In this document: positions 35,001 through 47,904 of the stretch, piece after piece
Position numbering within the stretch: the first letter of the stretch is position 1
How the letters are laid out: each line of letters begins with the position of its first letter
Assembly (NCBI GenBank): GCA_018881555.1
Contig: JACAXG010000132.1
Span: 248,001-312,000 of the forward strand
Direction: 5' to 3'
Length of the DNA stretch: 64,000 nt
Source: Amblyornis subalaris
Taxonomy: Eukaryota; Chordata; Aves; Passeriformes; Ptilonorhynchidae
Program-made: the position numbers and the translations under genes
The notes under the pieces: generated by a model
Told to the model about the DNA's origin: nothing
What the model saw: only the letters and a program-made list of their open reading frames with translations
Databases searched by the model: none

Positions 35001-38000
35001 TGAAAGCTGGGTAGTGCTTTCCAAAGAAAATATCCTCAATTTAAAAATTAAATTACGGCATTGGAAAGTACACTTAGGAGCCCTGATGTCAGAAAGACAG
35101 AAGTGTTTTGGCTCAGATACTTCAGATCTAGCAGACACTTAACAGAGACAACCTTCAGCTTAACATATGAAAAATTAGGTGAAATTGAAGATAGGATTTT
35201 GGGACGGAAACAGTGGACAATACTAGGCAGTGCATCCAGCTCTGTCTAGAAATGAATACAATGACTCAAAAGTACTGACCTCACAAGTACCTTTGTGTTT
35301 TCCTGACTCAGATACACAACCATTTTTAGGAGTGTTAATGAATTGTACAACAATTTCTCCAGGCTCCTGGTGAATGCTAAAACAGGAGTAAAACACAATT
35401 TAAGCAAGCTGCCTTTCAATATTATTTAAATTATTGCTCCACACTAGACAAATTACCATATTTGCTGTGTATCCTAAACCACCAAAACCTAAAAACTTCA
35501 TTCTTGGAACATACAAACTGTATTTGGAGATGTAACCCGTGGAGGGTCAGATCAAGTGTTCTCATATGATTGTTTCCAGGTGTATTATCTTCAATTTCAG
35601 TGAAGGTGCTGATATTTAGAGTGTAAGAAGCTGAGTATAAATATAATACTTGGTATTCCTATGCTAACTGAATGCAACATTAGCTCTTCTGATATAGCAT
35701 TACTGCAATAATAATTAGATATACTTCAGTAAATATTTCTGTTACCATGTTTAAATTGTGATAGTGCCCACAACAAGCCCATCATCCTGTTTCAGATCTT
35801 GATTGCATATGAAGCTTTGTACTAAATACCTTGCTAAGGGGTCATTGTCTTCATAGTCTTCACAGTTAATCCATACAATTTATGGCTTTCAATTGCAGCT
35901 GTCTTTAAATGCCTAAATATATCTAAAAATATATGCAAAGGCAAAACTCTTTTTTGTAACTCAAAATTTTTTTGACCCAGCCATCAAGGCAGAAAGCAAA
36001 GATGCTCATGGTCTTAAATTCACTTACTAAATGGAAGCTGTTCCCTCCCTAGGGCAAACTGTGTATTTTCAGGCCAAAGTCTGTGCAACTTTCTTATTCC
36101 TAAAGTTACTGAGGTTCTAAAAGAATTTGTGGATATGTGTCCATTTCTTTTCTTTCTTCCCCCCTCCTTCCCACTGATGGGCATAATACTGAATACAAAT
36201 GAGATTTCTTACTGATGTGCTGATTGGAACGGGTTGGCTGTGCAGAGCTATTTGTCTTTGACACGTAGCTGACTTGGCGTTCAAAGGACACGTGCATGTT
36301 CTGTGTTAAATGGCTTAAGGACTGGAGTGACACAGTTGGAGAGCTTGGCAGATACCTCTGTGTGTGCATGATTTGGAACGAAAAACTCCATCTTCTAAGT
36401 CAAACTGTCCAAAGTAGATCTCTCCGTCAAATTTTCATAAATATTTTTATTGTAAAGATTTAATCCTTAGCAGCTGAAGAAGAAAAAAGGACTTGTGATA
36501 CATGCTTTAATAATGGCTAGTGCAATATTTTGTAAAGCCAACTATGTCTGTAACCAGCAAAGCCCTCTTTAGGTGTTTGTTTTGTTCCTTATCAATCTGA
36601 TCAAAATCACGGGTCTGGTACTGAGCAGAAAAAAAAAAAATCTATGCAGAAAAACTTGCAAATATGTTGAAATTTATGGCGTTTCTAAATAAATAAATAA
36701 AGCTCCCAACACAAAAGCAGAAACCAAACCCAGTGGTCTGGCAGTCGGGNTACCCCCTTCCTTTTTTTTACTCTGTTTCAAACTTTGTTTAAATACTTTT
36801 GCAGCNTGCAAAGAGATTGAATACATCTGTGTAGTGCTAGCATGAGAGGATCTGTGCTCAAAAACAGGTTAGTTCAAAAAAAATTGAGAATCTTGAAATG
36901 AATCCAGGTAGCTTCCTAGTTAAAACATATCAAATAACATAAAGCATGTGAACTCAAGACAACTCAGTTTAACTATATAAAACATGTAAACTGTAAAACA
37001 TCAGGAGGGTTTTTTTATAGGTGCCTGGATAATTTGCCCTTAGGTGGCAGAGNGGCAGATTGGGTTGGTTCCCTTTTTACATCAGATGTTTTCCTGTGAG
37101 CCAAGCACTTGAGGAAAAACTGAAATACTGCTTCCTCTTCAAATGGTTGTTGCATATACATTGTGCTCTTTGTGTGTGTNTGCTTAAACTTAGATGTTTT
37201 TAAAGAGCAGTTCCCCTAGTTTTAACATGTCCTGAGACAGCTCCTGGTTAAGGGCTGGGTTTCAAAGACTGCTTAGCTCTCTTCTCAAGCACCACACCAT
37301 TCAAAATGGAAATTGTTGCTGTCTGGTCAGCAGAAAGTGTTCTTTTTTCTTGCCATTCCTAACATGAGTGTTTTATTGCATGTCAGTGCTTCTAACCAAA
37401 TCAAGTGGCACTTCGTGTATTGCCAGGTGGGATTCTGTGTCCTTCAAAATATTTTAAGTCTGAAAGTCTCCAGTTTCCTGAGTCAAGGCGCTGTCTCTCC
37501 AATGATGGACCCAAAGTGGCCNATGGAGACTGTTAAGTGTGGTGGGATTTCTTCTGTACCAGAGAGGGGTCGTNCAGCAGGGGTGGTCAGCATTTCAGTC
37601 CAGTGTTTTGGGAGATCTTTGCTTAGATGTGGAGGTTTCCATCTGAGGAGAGATTTGGCGAATGTGTATGACATAACTCGGAGTGGTAGGGAGGGAGAGC
37701 TCTGAGTGGAGACACAGTGGGTAGGAGCGCTCTGTTTCATAGGCAAGGTGAGCAGGAGCACAGGCTCATCCAGTGGTTCCAATNCCAGCAGCTTCATCTG
37801 CCTGGTCTTTTCCTGCTTGGAAGAATAGCCTAGCCCATATGTATCAGCAGAACAATGTGTGTATGGGCAACCCTTTTCAAGAACCTTTAGTGCTCTATGG
37901 GACTTGTCACCAAGTTTGGGTCTGTTTCACAGGAGCCCATGAGGCAGAANAAAGTATAGTAGTCTTATTGTCCCAGTACTTGTCTTAGGAGATTCTGTCT

Positions 38001-38901
38001 CTCTACTNGAAATATTATCAGTTTCCTTGTTGAAAAGGGTTGAAATTCTCCCCTTTAGGGGAAAAATAGTAAAAAACTTAAAAAAGAAATCCAGTTGTGT
38101 TGCTTCCTTTCCTATTAATATTGGCTAGTATATTGCATAAGACTAATGTACGTGCAATGTTGATTAAAAAGAATTGGCTAATGGTGAGACTGTGAATAAA
38201 AATGTCATATTTATAGCCTGGGTTAGCCTTTAACAAGAAAAAATAGCTTGAGGTATACCATGTAACACTGGTGTCTGGCTAGTATCAAACATGCTGCAAA
38301 TATATAGTAACAGGTATTGTGTGCAGTAAATTTATCTTTGTAGCAGAAACCTGATGTTGGTGCTGTTCCCAGGGGCTAAGTTGAATTACATTATATTACT
38401 GAGTCTGAGCTAACAGAGCTTTGCTTATAGTATACATACAGACAAGGCAGTTCTTCACAGAGAGGTGACCTCTGCTGTATTTTGGTTTCAGATTTCACAG
38501 GGACCTATTTCAAAGTTTTTAGCTTCAGTCCACACCCTGCTGGTAGTTAGCTATAAAACTCTCTTTGAAGTAAGCAAAAAAAAAAAAAGTCTGTCCTTTA
38601 TTACTTTAATAAAGTTAGATAAAGGTCATTTGTTTACTCCTTTTGTGATATACACTGCTCCCACTGTTTCTTGTCAATGTAAGTGATACTTGAAAGATGG
38701 AACTACAGCTACAAAATTACTGGTTGCAATGTGCAAATGCATAGTGTAAGTAATTATTTTTTTTATGGCTCTTCTGTTCATTAGTTAACTTGGAGAATGT
38801 GTACTAGCATATATTTGTGCTGGGGAAGCTATTATGGTTGACATGGCATAATGTAGTGTACTCCCTCCAAGGTTATTCCACCCTCTCTCTAAACTTTTTT
38901 G

Positions 38902-38905
<4 letters not shown>

Positions 38906-38942
<37 letters not shown>
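38906..38942. repeat. (TC)n microsatellite, about 18 units
   Basis: An uninterrupted 37-bp TC run in the putative ADD3 intron. The minus-strand frame across it encodes an RERER peptide that is an artefact. It may act as a GAGA-type element or simply be a polymorphic microsatellite. Confidence 0.95.
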
Positions 38943-38946
<4 letters not shown>

Positions 38947-41900
38947 CCAAAACCAATTTAAAGAACCAAATTCAAGCCCTGTAATCCTATTTAAGAACCC
39001 TGTCGAACAAGAAGTCTGCATGTCACCAATAAATATAATTGCCTCTTTAATACAGTCACTCCTCTCTAGGACTGATTCCCATCGAATTGAAATATTTGGT
39101 TGTACCTTGCAACCAAGCTAAAGGGGATATCCTGCTCTTCCCTCCTGGCCCTATGGTCCTGCCTCATCCTCTCTTGTGTAAGCCCTGCTGCTTGCTGAAC
39201 TTGTGCAATTCACTGTGGATTGCAGCAGAAAAGCTCCTCTCCCCCCCCTTGACTGCATTAAGGGTTGAGTGAGCTCTAGGGTGTGCACGAGGTGCTGAAG
39301 GCAGTGGTGAAAAGGAGAGAAAGGGGGAGAATGAGGACATGGGGCACTGTCAGAGCTGGGCTTCAGATAGACTCCAGCCCTGTGCGTGCTTGGGCAGTGA
39401 TGGCTCTGCAGCTGGGCACTGCCCGCGGTACTGGGAGGCAGTGAGAAACGAGCGTGGAAGGTGTTGGTAAACTGAGTTTTCTGCAAGAGGGCTGTTTGGT
39501 AGGAAAGTGGGAATGGAAAAATCCATTTCTCTAGGCTTTGAGAGACAATGTAGCAGCCCCCAGATTGTGGAGTTCCCCCTTACCCTCCCAGTGCTCTCAA
39601 AATCTGCGAAGGAAGAGTCATGTTTAAAGGGAGATTCTGGGATAAATGCAATGCTTTGGAAAAACTACACAGATTTCAAAATTATTTTAATTAAAATAAT
39701 CTCAACATGCTAGGCTGAGTGGCTGCCATATCCCAGCTCTGTGTGTCTGCCAGTGGGTGACGGTCCTATGTGGTGTGGTGGTCTTCAGTACTTGGGATTG
39801 CTTTCCATTGCAGCCTTCCCTTGCCTCTAGAGCCTGCAGTATCCATGCACAACTAAGTTTTCTGTTGTAAAATCCAAAGGTTTTCACTGCTGAGCAGTGT
39901 ATATTATTGGTGCTCTTACGTTTTTTTTTATTTCACAGCTATCTGTAAGAAATGGAGGCGGAATACTGCTGTAGGTGAACTTTATAGACCACCGTGTCTT
40001 TACNTATAGAACAAGTTCTTTCTTTGGCGAGAAAGAAGGGTGGGGCTGTGGTTGATTCTACTAATGAACTTATGCATATGTTTACAAGACAACTTTATAC
40101 ATAAAGAATTAAGAATTACATTGAAGAAAATGTATACAAGTAAGTTGCTTAGCATATCTCAGCGAGCTGCCCAAAATGCATGATTCTAACTTGCAGTCTC
40201 TTACGTGCCTTTTGCAATGGCATTGCCTCCCTTCTCCTTCCATCCAGGTTCTTGTCAGTTAAATGATGTATAAGAAAACCTAATGTTGCTAGAAACAAAT
40301 TTGGCAGAAGAATTGTTTTAGAAGTGTAACGCTGAGTTTCTAACAGCAGAAAGCTGTTTGCTGTTGGAGTTGACTGAAATTGTTCCAGTGCATCTCTGTG
40401 CAGGTGGTGAGTGATACAAGTTCACAGTGTGAATAGCTGTCCTGCAGATAGCACTTTATGATCTTCAGTGCCAGGTCCTCCTGGCTTTCTCCTGGACTTC
40501 TTTTCTCCTTTTTTTCTCCTTTCCCAGCTGCAATGAAGGATTGTCTTCTAAAGTTTGTATTTTCTGTGTTTGATATGATATGCAGGCTTCAGTGTAGAGA
40601 CTTAAGGAGTCTTATCAAAGTAATACTGGCTCAGTCAGAGTAAAGATGCTTTAGTTAAATAGACTATGGCTGTGTTTAAAAATAACAGCTCTGGCTGTGT
40701 CAGCGTGTTGGACGACCTGATACTGACTTCAACAGAAAGAGCTTCTGAAAATTACTCTGCCTGTTGCAGTAGTGCCCCAGTGTGAACTTGGTTTCTGTTG
40801 GTAGCATTTCAGTGTTATATAAACCGAAACAGAGCTCCTGAATTTTAAATGTGAGTAGCCAAATGGCTTCAGAGAGAGCTTGCTGTAGTGGGCACCTTTC
40901 AAATGCACAAACAGGAGTAGCAGCACTTTTGCTCTTGTTCACGTTGTCGAAACAGTGGTGCCTGGGTTTGGGTGCAACCACCCTCATCTAAGCTCAGTAG
41001 TTTTGGGTTCTCAGCCATTTGTAAGAAAAAATGGTGTGGGTACCTTCCAGCCTGAGATCTGCCTGTGTGTGGCTGCCATGCTTGCACACATGTAGGCTGT
41101 AGCTTTCTCATAATAGTAAAGTGTGTGCAGGAGCTTGCTAGCAATTCCTGTGCGATTGTCTCATCTTGCCCCAGCCCTGTTTTGTCTCTGACTTCTGCTG
41201 CCTTTCTGAAGACTTATTTAAAGCATTGATGTTCTTAAAAGGTCTGGTTAACGAGATATAGGCCGTATACAAAAGGAAGGTATAACATTTTGAAAATATT
41301 TTGTGTATTTGGTGTTTAATCTGTTTTTTACAGTTCTTGTCTTGTGTGGCTTTTCTGTCCTTTTTTCATTTCTTGGCAAGGAAGACAGTATTACATTCTT
41401 GTATGAAGAGGAAGGGTATTAAGCCTACTCATAAAAAGAAGATTTATTATCAAATGTAGTTTTTCATTTTATCCATTGGAAATTTATTTTTTTTTAAACT
41501 AACCATACCCAGATTACTGGCTTCATTCATACGGTCGTTGTATCAAGTTTGGATGCTGTCTTTGTTAAATTACGACTCCTGGGGGTTTTCTGTTACAGAG
41601 GTTTCTTCAGTCAGGGGAAATGAGGGTATAATAAAGAGGATCCGAGGACCGGACACAATGATTCTATATAACTGAAACAAACAATGCCAGATTTGGCTGA
41701 TGTTGGATTTTCCATCAAACTTTTTTATTGGAGTTCATTCATTTTACTTTAAGCAGAGTTTAAAACTGAGGCAGTTTGAGTGCCTGAAGGAACTAAGAGA
41801 CCAATAGCAGACAATTTGGGTAATACTTTAAATCACTATATCCTATCTTCCTGCATTTATTTTGAATTCTGGCTTACTCAGGAAGTTGCCTTGATTCAAA

Positions 41901-43845
41901 TGCCATTAGAGCAGTAAATCCAACAGGAGACATGCAGAGTCACTGGAAGGACTATCACTAAAGCCAGTGTAGCAGGCCTGGCTGTGCCTCTGAAACATTN
42001 ATTCCAAGCATTGAGCTCATGCTTAGTGAGAAGCAGTGCTGCTTTCTGGCAGAGTGAGTACCTGACCTTCATTTCTGTCGCCTCTCACTTGCAACTCTCT
42101 TAGCTGTTATTGGTGTATTTTGCATTTTACTACAGTTATAAAATGTTATTAACTGTAATACGCTAAAATAGGGGTAAAATAATCAGAATGCACTTCAGGA
42201 TGCAAGCAAATTTGCTATGAGAGTCTATAAATAAATGACTGTGCCTCTCAGCCAGACATACAGTGTGAAGCAAGAGCGCACGGTATGCTGGTAACTTTCT
42301 CTCTTTCTCATGTTGAGCTCTGCCAGAAGGGGAATGATGCTGAATCTGTTTTTCACTGCCTCTGCTATGCCAGAACACTGGTCTTTCGGGCAGAGGGTGT
42401 GCAGAACTGCAGTTTTCTGCAGATGCTTCTCAAGGAGAGAGGAGGAGGAAAAAGCATAGTGTTAGTTTTGACATTTACAAACTAAGATACCACAGTAATG
42501 CTCCTGAAGTCAGAACTGTAGCCATTGTTTTAATGTCCATTTAATTATTTTGGAATGCTTTGGGGTGTTTTTCCTCACTCTTATTCTCACTAACTTCTGT
42601 GTCTTTGCGCATTGCTGAAATTGGGTGCGATGGTGGAATCATACCCAGTACACAAAACTGTTCCCTCTTCCTGTCTATTTCTGCACATGCTCTTCAATAT
42701 GCCTTNTCTGATTCTTCATTCGTAGAAATCTAGGAGAAGCTTTCCTAATGCTCTTTCTCTTATTCAGGTTCAATGGCATAACTTGAACTTCTTTTCCTAC
42801 ATCTTTCCTACTGTTAGTGGCTTAGAAGGCACTCTGGTAAAAATGAAAGCCCTTACAGTGGCCTATCATGTAGCACTCTGGAAGATGAAAACTGGCTTCT
42901 TCATGGTACAGAAAGCTGTGTGTGATTTGGGATTAGCACTTGCAGTGCATCAGTCGTGTGCAATTATGGTCAAATTTATTTGACACAGCATTTTCAGTCT
43001 TTTTGTGCCATATGTGGTACAAGAGGATTCTGCTTGATGAAAAAAAGAAAGCTAACAGAAGGGGTAAAACTACATATTGCCCCAAGGATAAAGTTTTGGA
43101 AATATTTCTGTGGATTCCAGCAATGGGCATTACATAAGAAAGAAAAAAGTTTGCCCTGAAGTGCCTAAGTTATTAAAGCATTTGTAAAAGTAGGATTTGT
43201 CTGTCCAGAAATTTATTGCAATGTCCTCTTCTGACCAGAGGCGAGATGAGTACAGATGCTTTGTAAAATCCTACTCATCTTCAGTAGCCTGTGGATTTTG
43301 ANGGTTGCAAGGTTGCATAACTCGGTATGAAAAATATAAAAGTTTGCAGCTGATATGTTCGAATTATTTATTTACCTTGCAGTTGTGTGAAATTAAGTTT
43401 CCTGAGAGGTCTGAGTGACAGTATTTAGTGTGGTGAAAAAGCAGAAAGTAGAACTGTGTCGGTTGTGAGAGGCAGTGATTTCCTTGTAGCATCTTANGGG
43501 GAGGAGTTTGCACTGGACTCGGAGCCACAGCTCCTGAGACTTTCTCTTGAGCCACGGCTCGCTCTTTGGCTCGGCCCGTAAGGGAGCAGAAAGGCAGGAG
43601 GTGTTCCCAGCACTCAGCGTGGCCAGCTGAGGCTTTCCCCTTAATCACATTCCTCCTTTGAATTGCTTCTTGGAGAACTCTCTAAGGATGCCGGAAGCCT
43701 TAAAACAAGGCAAACTCAAGTCGGGCTTGGCTGGCTAATTAAGGTGCCCCAGCAGAGCAGTGAATAGCACTGNTAGGTTGTTATGCCTGCATACAAATGC
43801 TTTGTACGGAGGGGGCTGGATCCGTGGGTCCTCTCAGCGCTGTGC

Positions 43846-43934
43846 GGATAACACCCAGATAACAACTCTCTGTTAATTCTCAGCTCATTTTTCAGATTTC
43901 TGTTATATCTAAATATTCTGTCTGCATTTTATCT
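43846..43934. promoter_or_regulatory. GATA-motif cluster (possible enhancer)
   Basis: GGATAA (43846-43851), AGATAA (43857-43862) and, on the other strand, TTATCT (43929-43934) lie within 90 bp. The first two are 11 bp apart in the same orientation, about one helical turn. Adducins are components of the red-cell type membrane skeleton, so GATA-driven control would make sense. GATA hexamers are short, so chance occurrence is possible and the call is speculative. Confidence 0.25.
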
Positions 43935-44726
43935 TAATCTCCGAGAAGACTCGGGCTGCGAGATTTTTTTTTTTTTTCCAACTTTTTAACACAAGCTGTG
44001 TAAATGCTGCAGTATGTTATCTTTCTTCTTTTAAGATATGTTATCCCATACTGGTGTGACAGCTGCTGGTGTTCACCCGTTTTGGCAACAGTTAAACCCT
44101 TCCTGTGAAGTAGCTGGCAACTAATAAATGAATGATTTATTAATTGATTTATTTATGTGTCCAGAAACCACCTGTAATGTTTTGGATTCTCAAGCAGTTC
44201 AATTTATTTGTCTTCCTTCTGGAAAAAATCAACAAACCTGCACTCACCCTCATTTGTTTCTCCTACCCCCATCCATAGGTAGGATTCTCAAATTGGGATT
44301 TCTTTTATGTTTAAAGAAAATGCTTTGCTAGCAAGGCTTCTGTTAGAAATAGTAGGTAAGCGCATCTACACATCAGGGCTCTCTTTTTAAGTGAGGCTGT
44401 AGCAGTTGAAGTTTGGAAGTAGTTTTTAGGTCCNCTGTAGATAGACTGCGTGTGGGCAGAGCTACTCACCTGCATCACAGCCACAAACTGAAGTAGCTTG
44501 AAACACTTGGGTGAGAGCACAGCTGAGCTTCAGAGCTTGGACACTTGAGCAGCCTCTCTCACTGAAAGAACCCTTTCCTCGTGGAGCAGCAACAAGTGCT
44601 TTGCTCACCTCTGGGCTCAGAGTGCTTGTTTATCCTTCCTCGCCAAAGTTTCCTCTCTGAGCAGGCCGTTAGGTCTAACCGCACTTTAAATCAATCTGGT
44701 TCCCCCACTAAAGACAGTGTTTATAC

Positions 44727-44729
<3 letters not shown>

Positions 44730-44767
<38 letters not shown>
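44730..44767. repeat. (TA)n microsatellite, about 19 units
   Basis: A pure alternating TA run of 38 bp, preceded by TTATACAAC and followed by a T run. Pure TA runs are very length-variable and can extrude as cruciforms. The YIYIYI peptide frames across it are artefacts. Confidence 0.95.
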
Positions 44768-44769
<2 letters not shown>

Positions 44770-45390
44770 TAATCCTGTTGAAAATGATTCTCAAAACAGA
44801 TGTTTAAAGCTCTTGTTAAAGGTCGCTTGGGACATTTTAAATAGTTGTGTAAAATTCCAGTTGTCCCATCTTCCTGGCCCCCAGAAGCAAGTAGTTGTGT
44901 ACCTGTTGATTAGAAATTGGCTGGTTGTGAGAGGATTTTAAAATTGCAGCAACATTTATATCATCTGACACGGAATTTCTTAGGTGAAAGTAGGACTTTT
45001 CCCAGTAATNATTTTTATTCTTTGACTTTTTCATCATTTCATATGACCTTTTTAATACCTTGCTTGGAAAAGATAATCTAGNTTAATCGAATATCTGCAC
45101 TTTACCAATAAATGTAGGTGATCATAAGTGGCAATGTCCTCTGAAAGAGTTATTTAGTTTTATTTTTCAAAGGTCCAATCAAAAGATAATTAGAGGAAAG
45201 GGGCTGTTTTCTTTTCANCTGTTGCTTCTAAGTGATGTCACTGGTAGTTAACTAACCTAGCTTTTCCAGTACTTTAGTTCCTTCAATAAATACATTGCTG
45301 AGGCAATAATCTCAGTAACCATTGAACATTTGGGGGGTTTACTAGTTTAACTTTGTATGATCATGACTGTGGAGTGAGAGTAATGATTAT

Positions 45391-45423
45391 ATATAGAAAG
45401 AATTTTTCTTAAGCATTGGGTTC
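45391..45423 (+). repeat. Local repeat pair, copy 1
   Basis: This segment, containing AGAATTTTTCTTAAGCATTG, closely matches 46308-46341 with three substitutions and one single-base gap over about 33 bases. Copies are about 0.9 kb apart in the same orientation. The source is not recognised. Confidence 0.55.
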
Positions 45424-46307
45424 TCTATTCATATGAATGTGAACTTGTCTGATCTAGTTCAGGAGTATGTTTGTTAAGAGGACTGTTCTTAATTAATTCT
45501 ANACTTGGATATCAAATGTGGTGAAAATCTCTTGGATTCAGATATGGAATGATGCAGTCAATCTTTCTGTGCTGTTTCTCTCCTGTTTTGAAAAGAGTTT
45601 GAGCTTTATTCTTTACACTGTTTAATTTTCTTGAGGCAAGTAGATAGGATTTTATAAATCGGCAAGCATGAAAGAACCAAGATCTTAGTCAGACTTTACT
45701 GATTTTGATTCTTTTTGTTGGTTGCTCAGGGGTTTATCNGAATTAAACAACCTTTTATATCCTCAGCAATGCTAGAGTACACCAATTAAATTTTTATCAT
45801 ATATTTTAATTGCCTTACTGAGAGCTTTCTGAATTCATAATAGATTTNGAGGATGATATTATTGATCAAAAACTCTGGTATGTTTCAGTTGATTTTTTTT
45901 TTAACTTAAAACACTAAAAATAATTGCATAAAGTGTCTAATGTTTCCCCAGTTCTGCAAGCAGAGTTGTAGCAAGCATTTTTGTACTTCGAAAATCAAAT
46001 TACAAGCCAGGTGCAGTCCTANCTAAGTGCTGTTTGTAGCAAAGAAGCTCAGTCTAGACTTAGTTGTAACCTGCATNGTTGCCTTCTCACAGCTGGTATA
46101 GCAGTGAGCTGCTGCAAAGCAAGATTTCCTCAGTAACATGCTCAGACTTTTTTTGGATAAGGATGTGCTTGAATTATTTTTGTGGTGGATTTGTGAAAGG
46201 GGAGGGTGTGCAACTTTTCTAGTTCTNGGAAACATTTTTTTTGTGAGTTAGGAGACTTAGAGAAATAGAACATAGAAATAGACATAGCAAATGGGTGAAA
46301 TTGGTAT

Positions 46308-46341
46308 ACATAGAGAGAATTTTTCCTTAAACATTGGGTTC
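46308..46341 (+). repeat. Local repeat pair, copy 2
   Basis: Partner of 45391-45423, sharing AGAATTTTTC, TTAA and CATTGGGTTC in the same order. Some similarity appears to extend a little to the left of both copies. Confidence 0.55.
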
Positions 46342-46484
46342 AGGATGTCGGCCACATCTGTAATCATGTTTTTAGAAGTGAGTCCATATTAAATGGATTC
46401 TCTGCCAACAACATCTGGTTGCACTTTATGTACGTGTTTTCTTTCATAGAGAAAGCAAACCATATGACATAACCCCAGTCAGAT

Positions 46485-46620
46485 AAAATGATTGTTTATA
46501 ATACTTTGTTTATTTATATAGCACCACAAGATGAAATACATCTTCATCTGAAAAACCTTACAGCAGATTACCAAGGTAAGCAGATGACATCTGCATTTCC
46601 AGATGGGTGATCTGGGGNAC
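46485..46620 (+). repeat. Possible ancient MIR/L3-like relic
   Basis: TTATTTATATAGCACCACAA, then CCTTACAGCAGA, then ACCAAGGTAAG and GCATTTCCAGATGGG follow the order of old amniote repeats ('tttatatagcacc ... cactttacagcaga ... aaggtaagta ... cattttacagatggg'). Divergence is high and the family is uncertain. Confidence 0.4.
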
Positions 46621-47861
46621 TGTGTTGTGTGGTTTATAAGCCCTGCTTAAAGGGATATAAAATTAGTAGCTGAATTTGCTAATTGAATGAGGGCTAATAA
46701 TTCCAGGTGCTTTCATGGGGAGTGTCCCACATCCCGTAGTGGCACTGTTATCCTGTTAGTGCTCCTGATGCATTGCACGGGGTCAGAAAGAACAGTACTG
46801 TGCAGTGACAAACCTTCACAGACACAATGCCTTTTAGGACTGGTAGTAACCTCCTGGTACTGGTCACTGCTATGAGTAAAATTTGAGAGCAGTGATTTGC
46901 TTTTATTGAAATAGACAGGACAGCAGTTGCTTGCATTAATTGTTCAGACTAATTTCAGCAGGTTGGTATGGTCTTAAAAGTGGCTTCTTTGCTTAGAAAA
47001 GAAGCTGTCGGTGGGGCTTGTGAAGTGGTCCAGTCTGGATTCACCTTTTGGGTTCCGCTTGGGAATAAGCTGAAAGATAAGAATTGGAAATACCTTGCAA
47101 ACGTCAGAGGTGTGATATCCTGTGTTAAAAAGAGTATTGGGCTGGGGGAACTACGCAGTGGGGTTTCAGCTGTTGTAATCCTAAGCAACAGAGCTCTTCC
47201 GCACATGCCTGCCAAGGTATTGAAGGGTATCAGACGTGTCTTTATCACATGAAAGTTGAGCCACCTGTAGCTGTAGAAAAATCTGTAGGTGAAGCCATGT
47301 TTAATTGAGCATGTGTGGTACTGTACTCCNGAATTTGAGATATTTGGAAGGAGCAACTTCATGTAGGCCAGCAGTTATTTCAGAAATAGCTTCATGTATC
47401 AAAAACTCGGTGGGAGCTTTCCCACCCTGCCAGAGCCTGTGTGTCAGTGAGGGACGTACTGGGGAGGGAGGCAAATGTCATCTACTGCCGGGTTTGTTCC
47501 TTCCCTGAAAGGCTCCTATCAAATGTGCACAAGGAAAGGGCATTTTGACAACTTGTACCCAGATAAAGTATCTTTGTGTGGTTAATGATCTCAACTGAAA
47601 TCCAGGGTGTCTTTCATTTTGGATTTTTTAACTGATTATTCATACATTAAAGTTGCTTAGAATATGCAGTATTCACCAAGAAATAATTTATTTGACTCTT
47701 TACATTTCAACTGATTAGCTTATCTGTTAACAGCATAACTTCTTTTTCTGACTCAGCCAAAATAAAATGGCAGTGGTTTAGAATAGATTTTTTTGTGTGT
47801 TACCAGAACAAACCAGAAATTTAACTATTGTGGCTATTAGACCTTTTAAAATTAGGCACCC

Positions 47862-47904
47862 TAATTAACAGAGCTAAACATGACTTAATTACTTAATGTA
47901 ATTA
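47862..47904. promoter_or_regulatory. Cluster of three TAATTA homeodomain sites
   Basis: TAATTA occurs at 47862-47867, 47886-47891 and 47899-47904, three copies in 43 bp, in a wider AT-rich block (about 47580-47950) of low simple-repeat content. TAATTA is the core site of many homeodomain proteins. Such clusters are common in conserved vertebrate enhancers but also arise by chance in AT-rich DNA. Confidence 0.25.
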
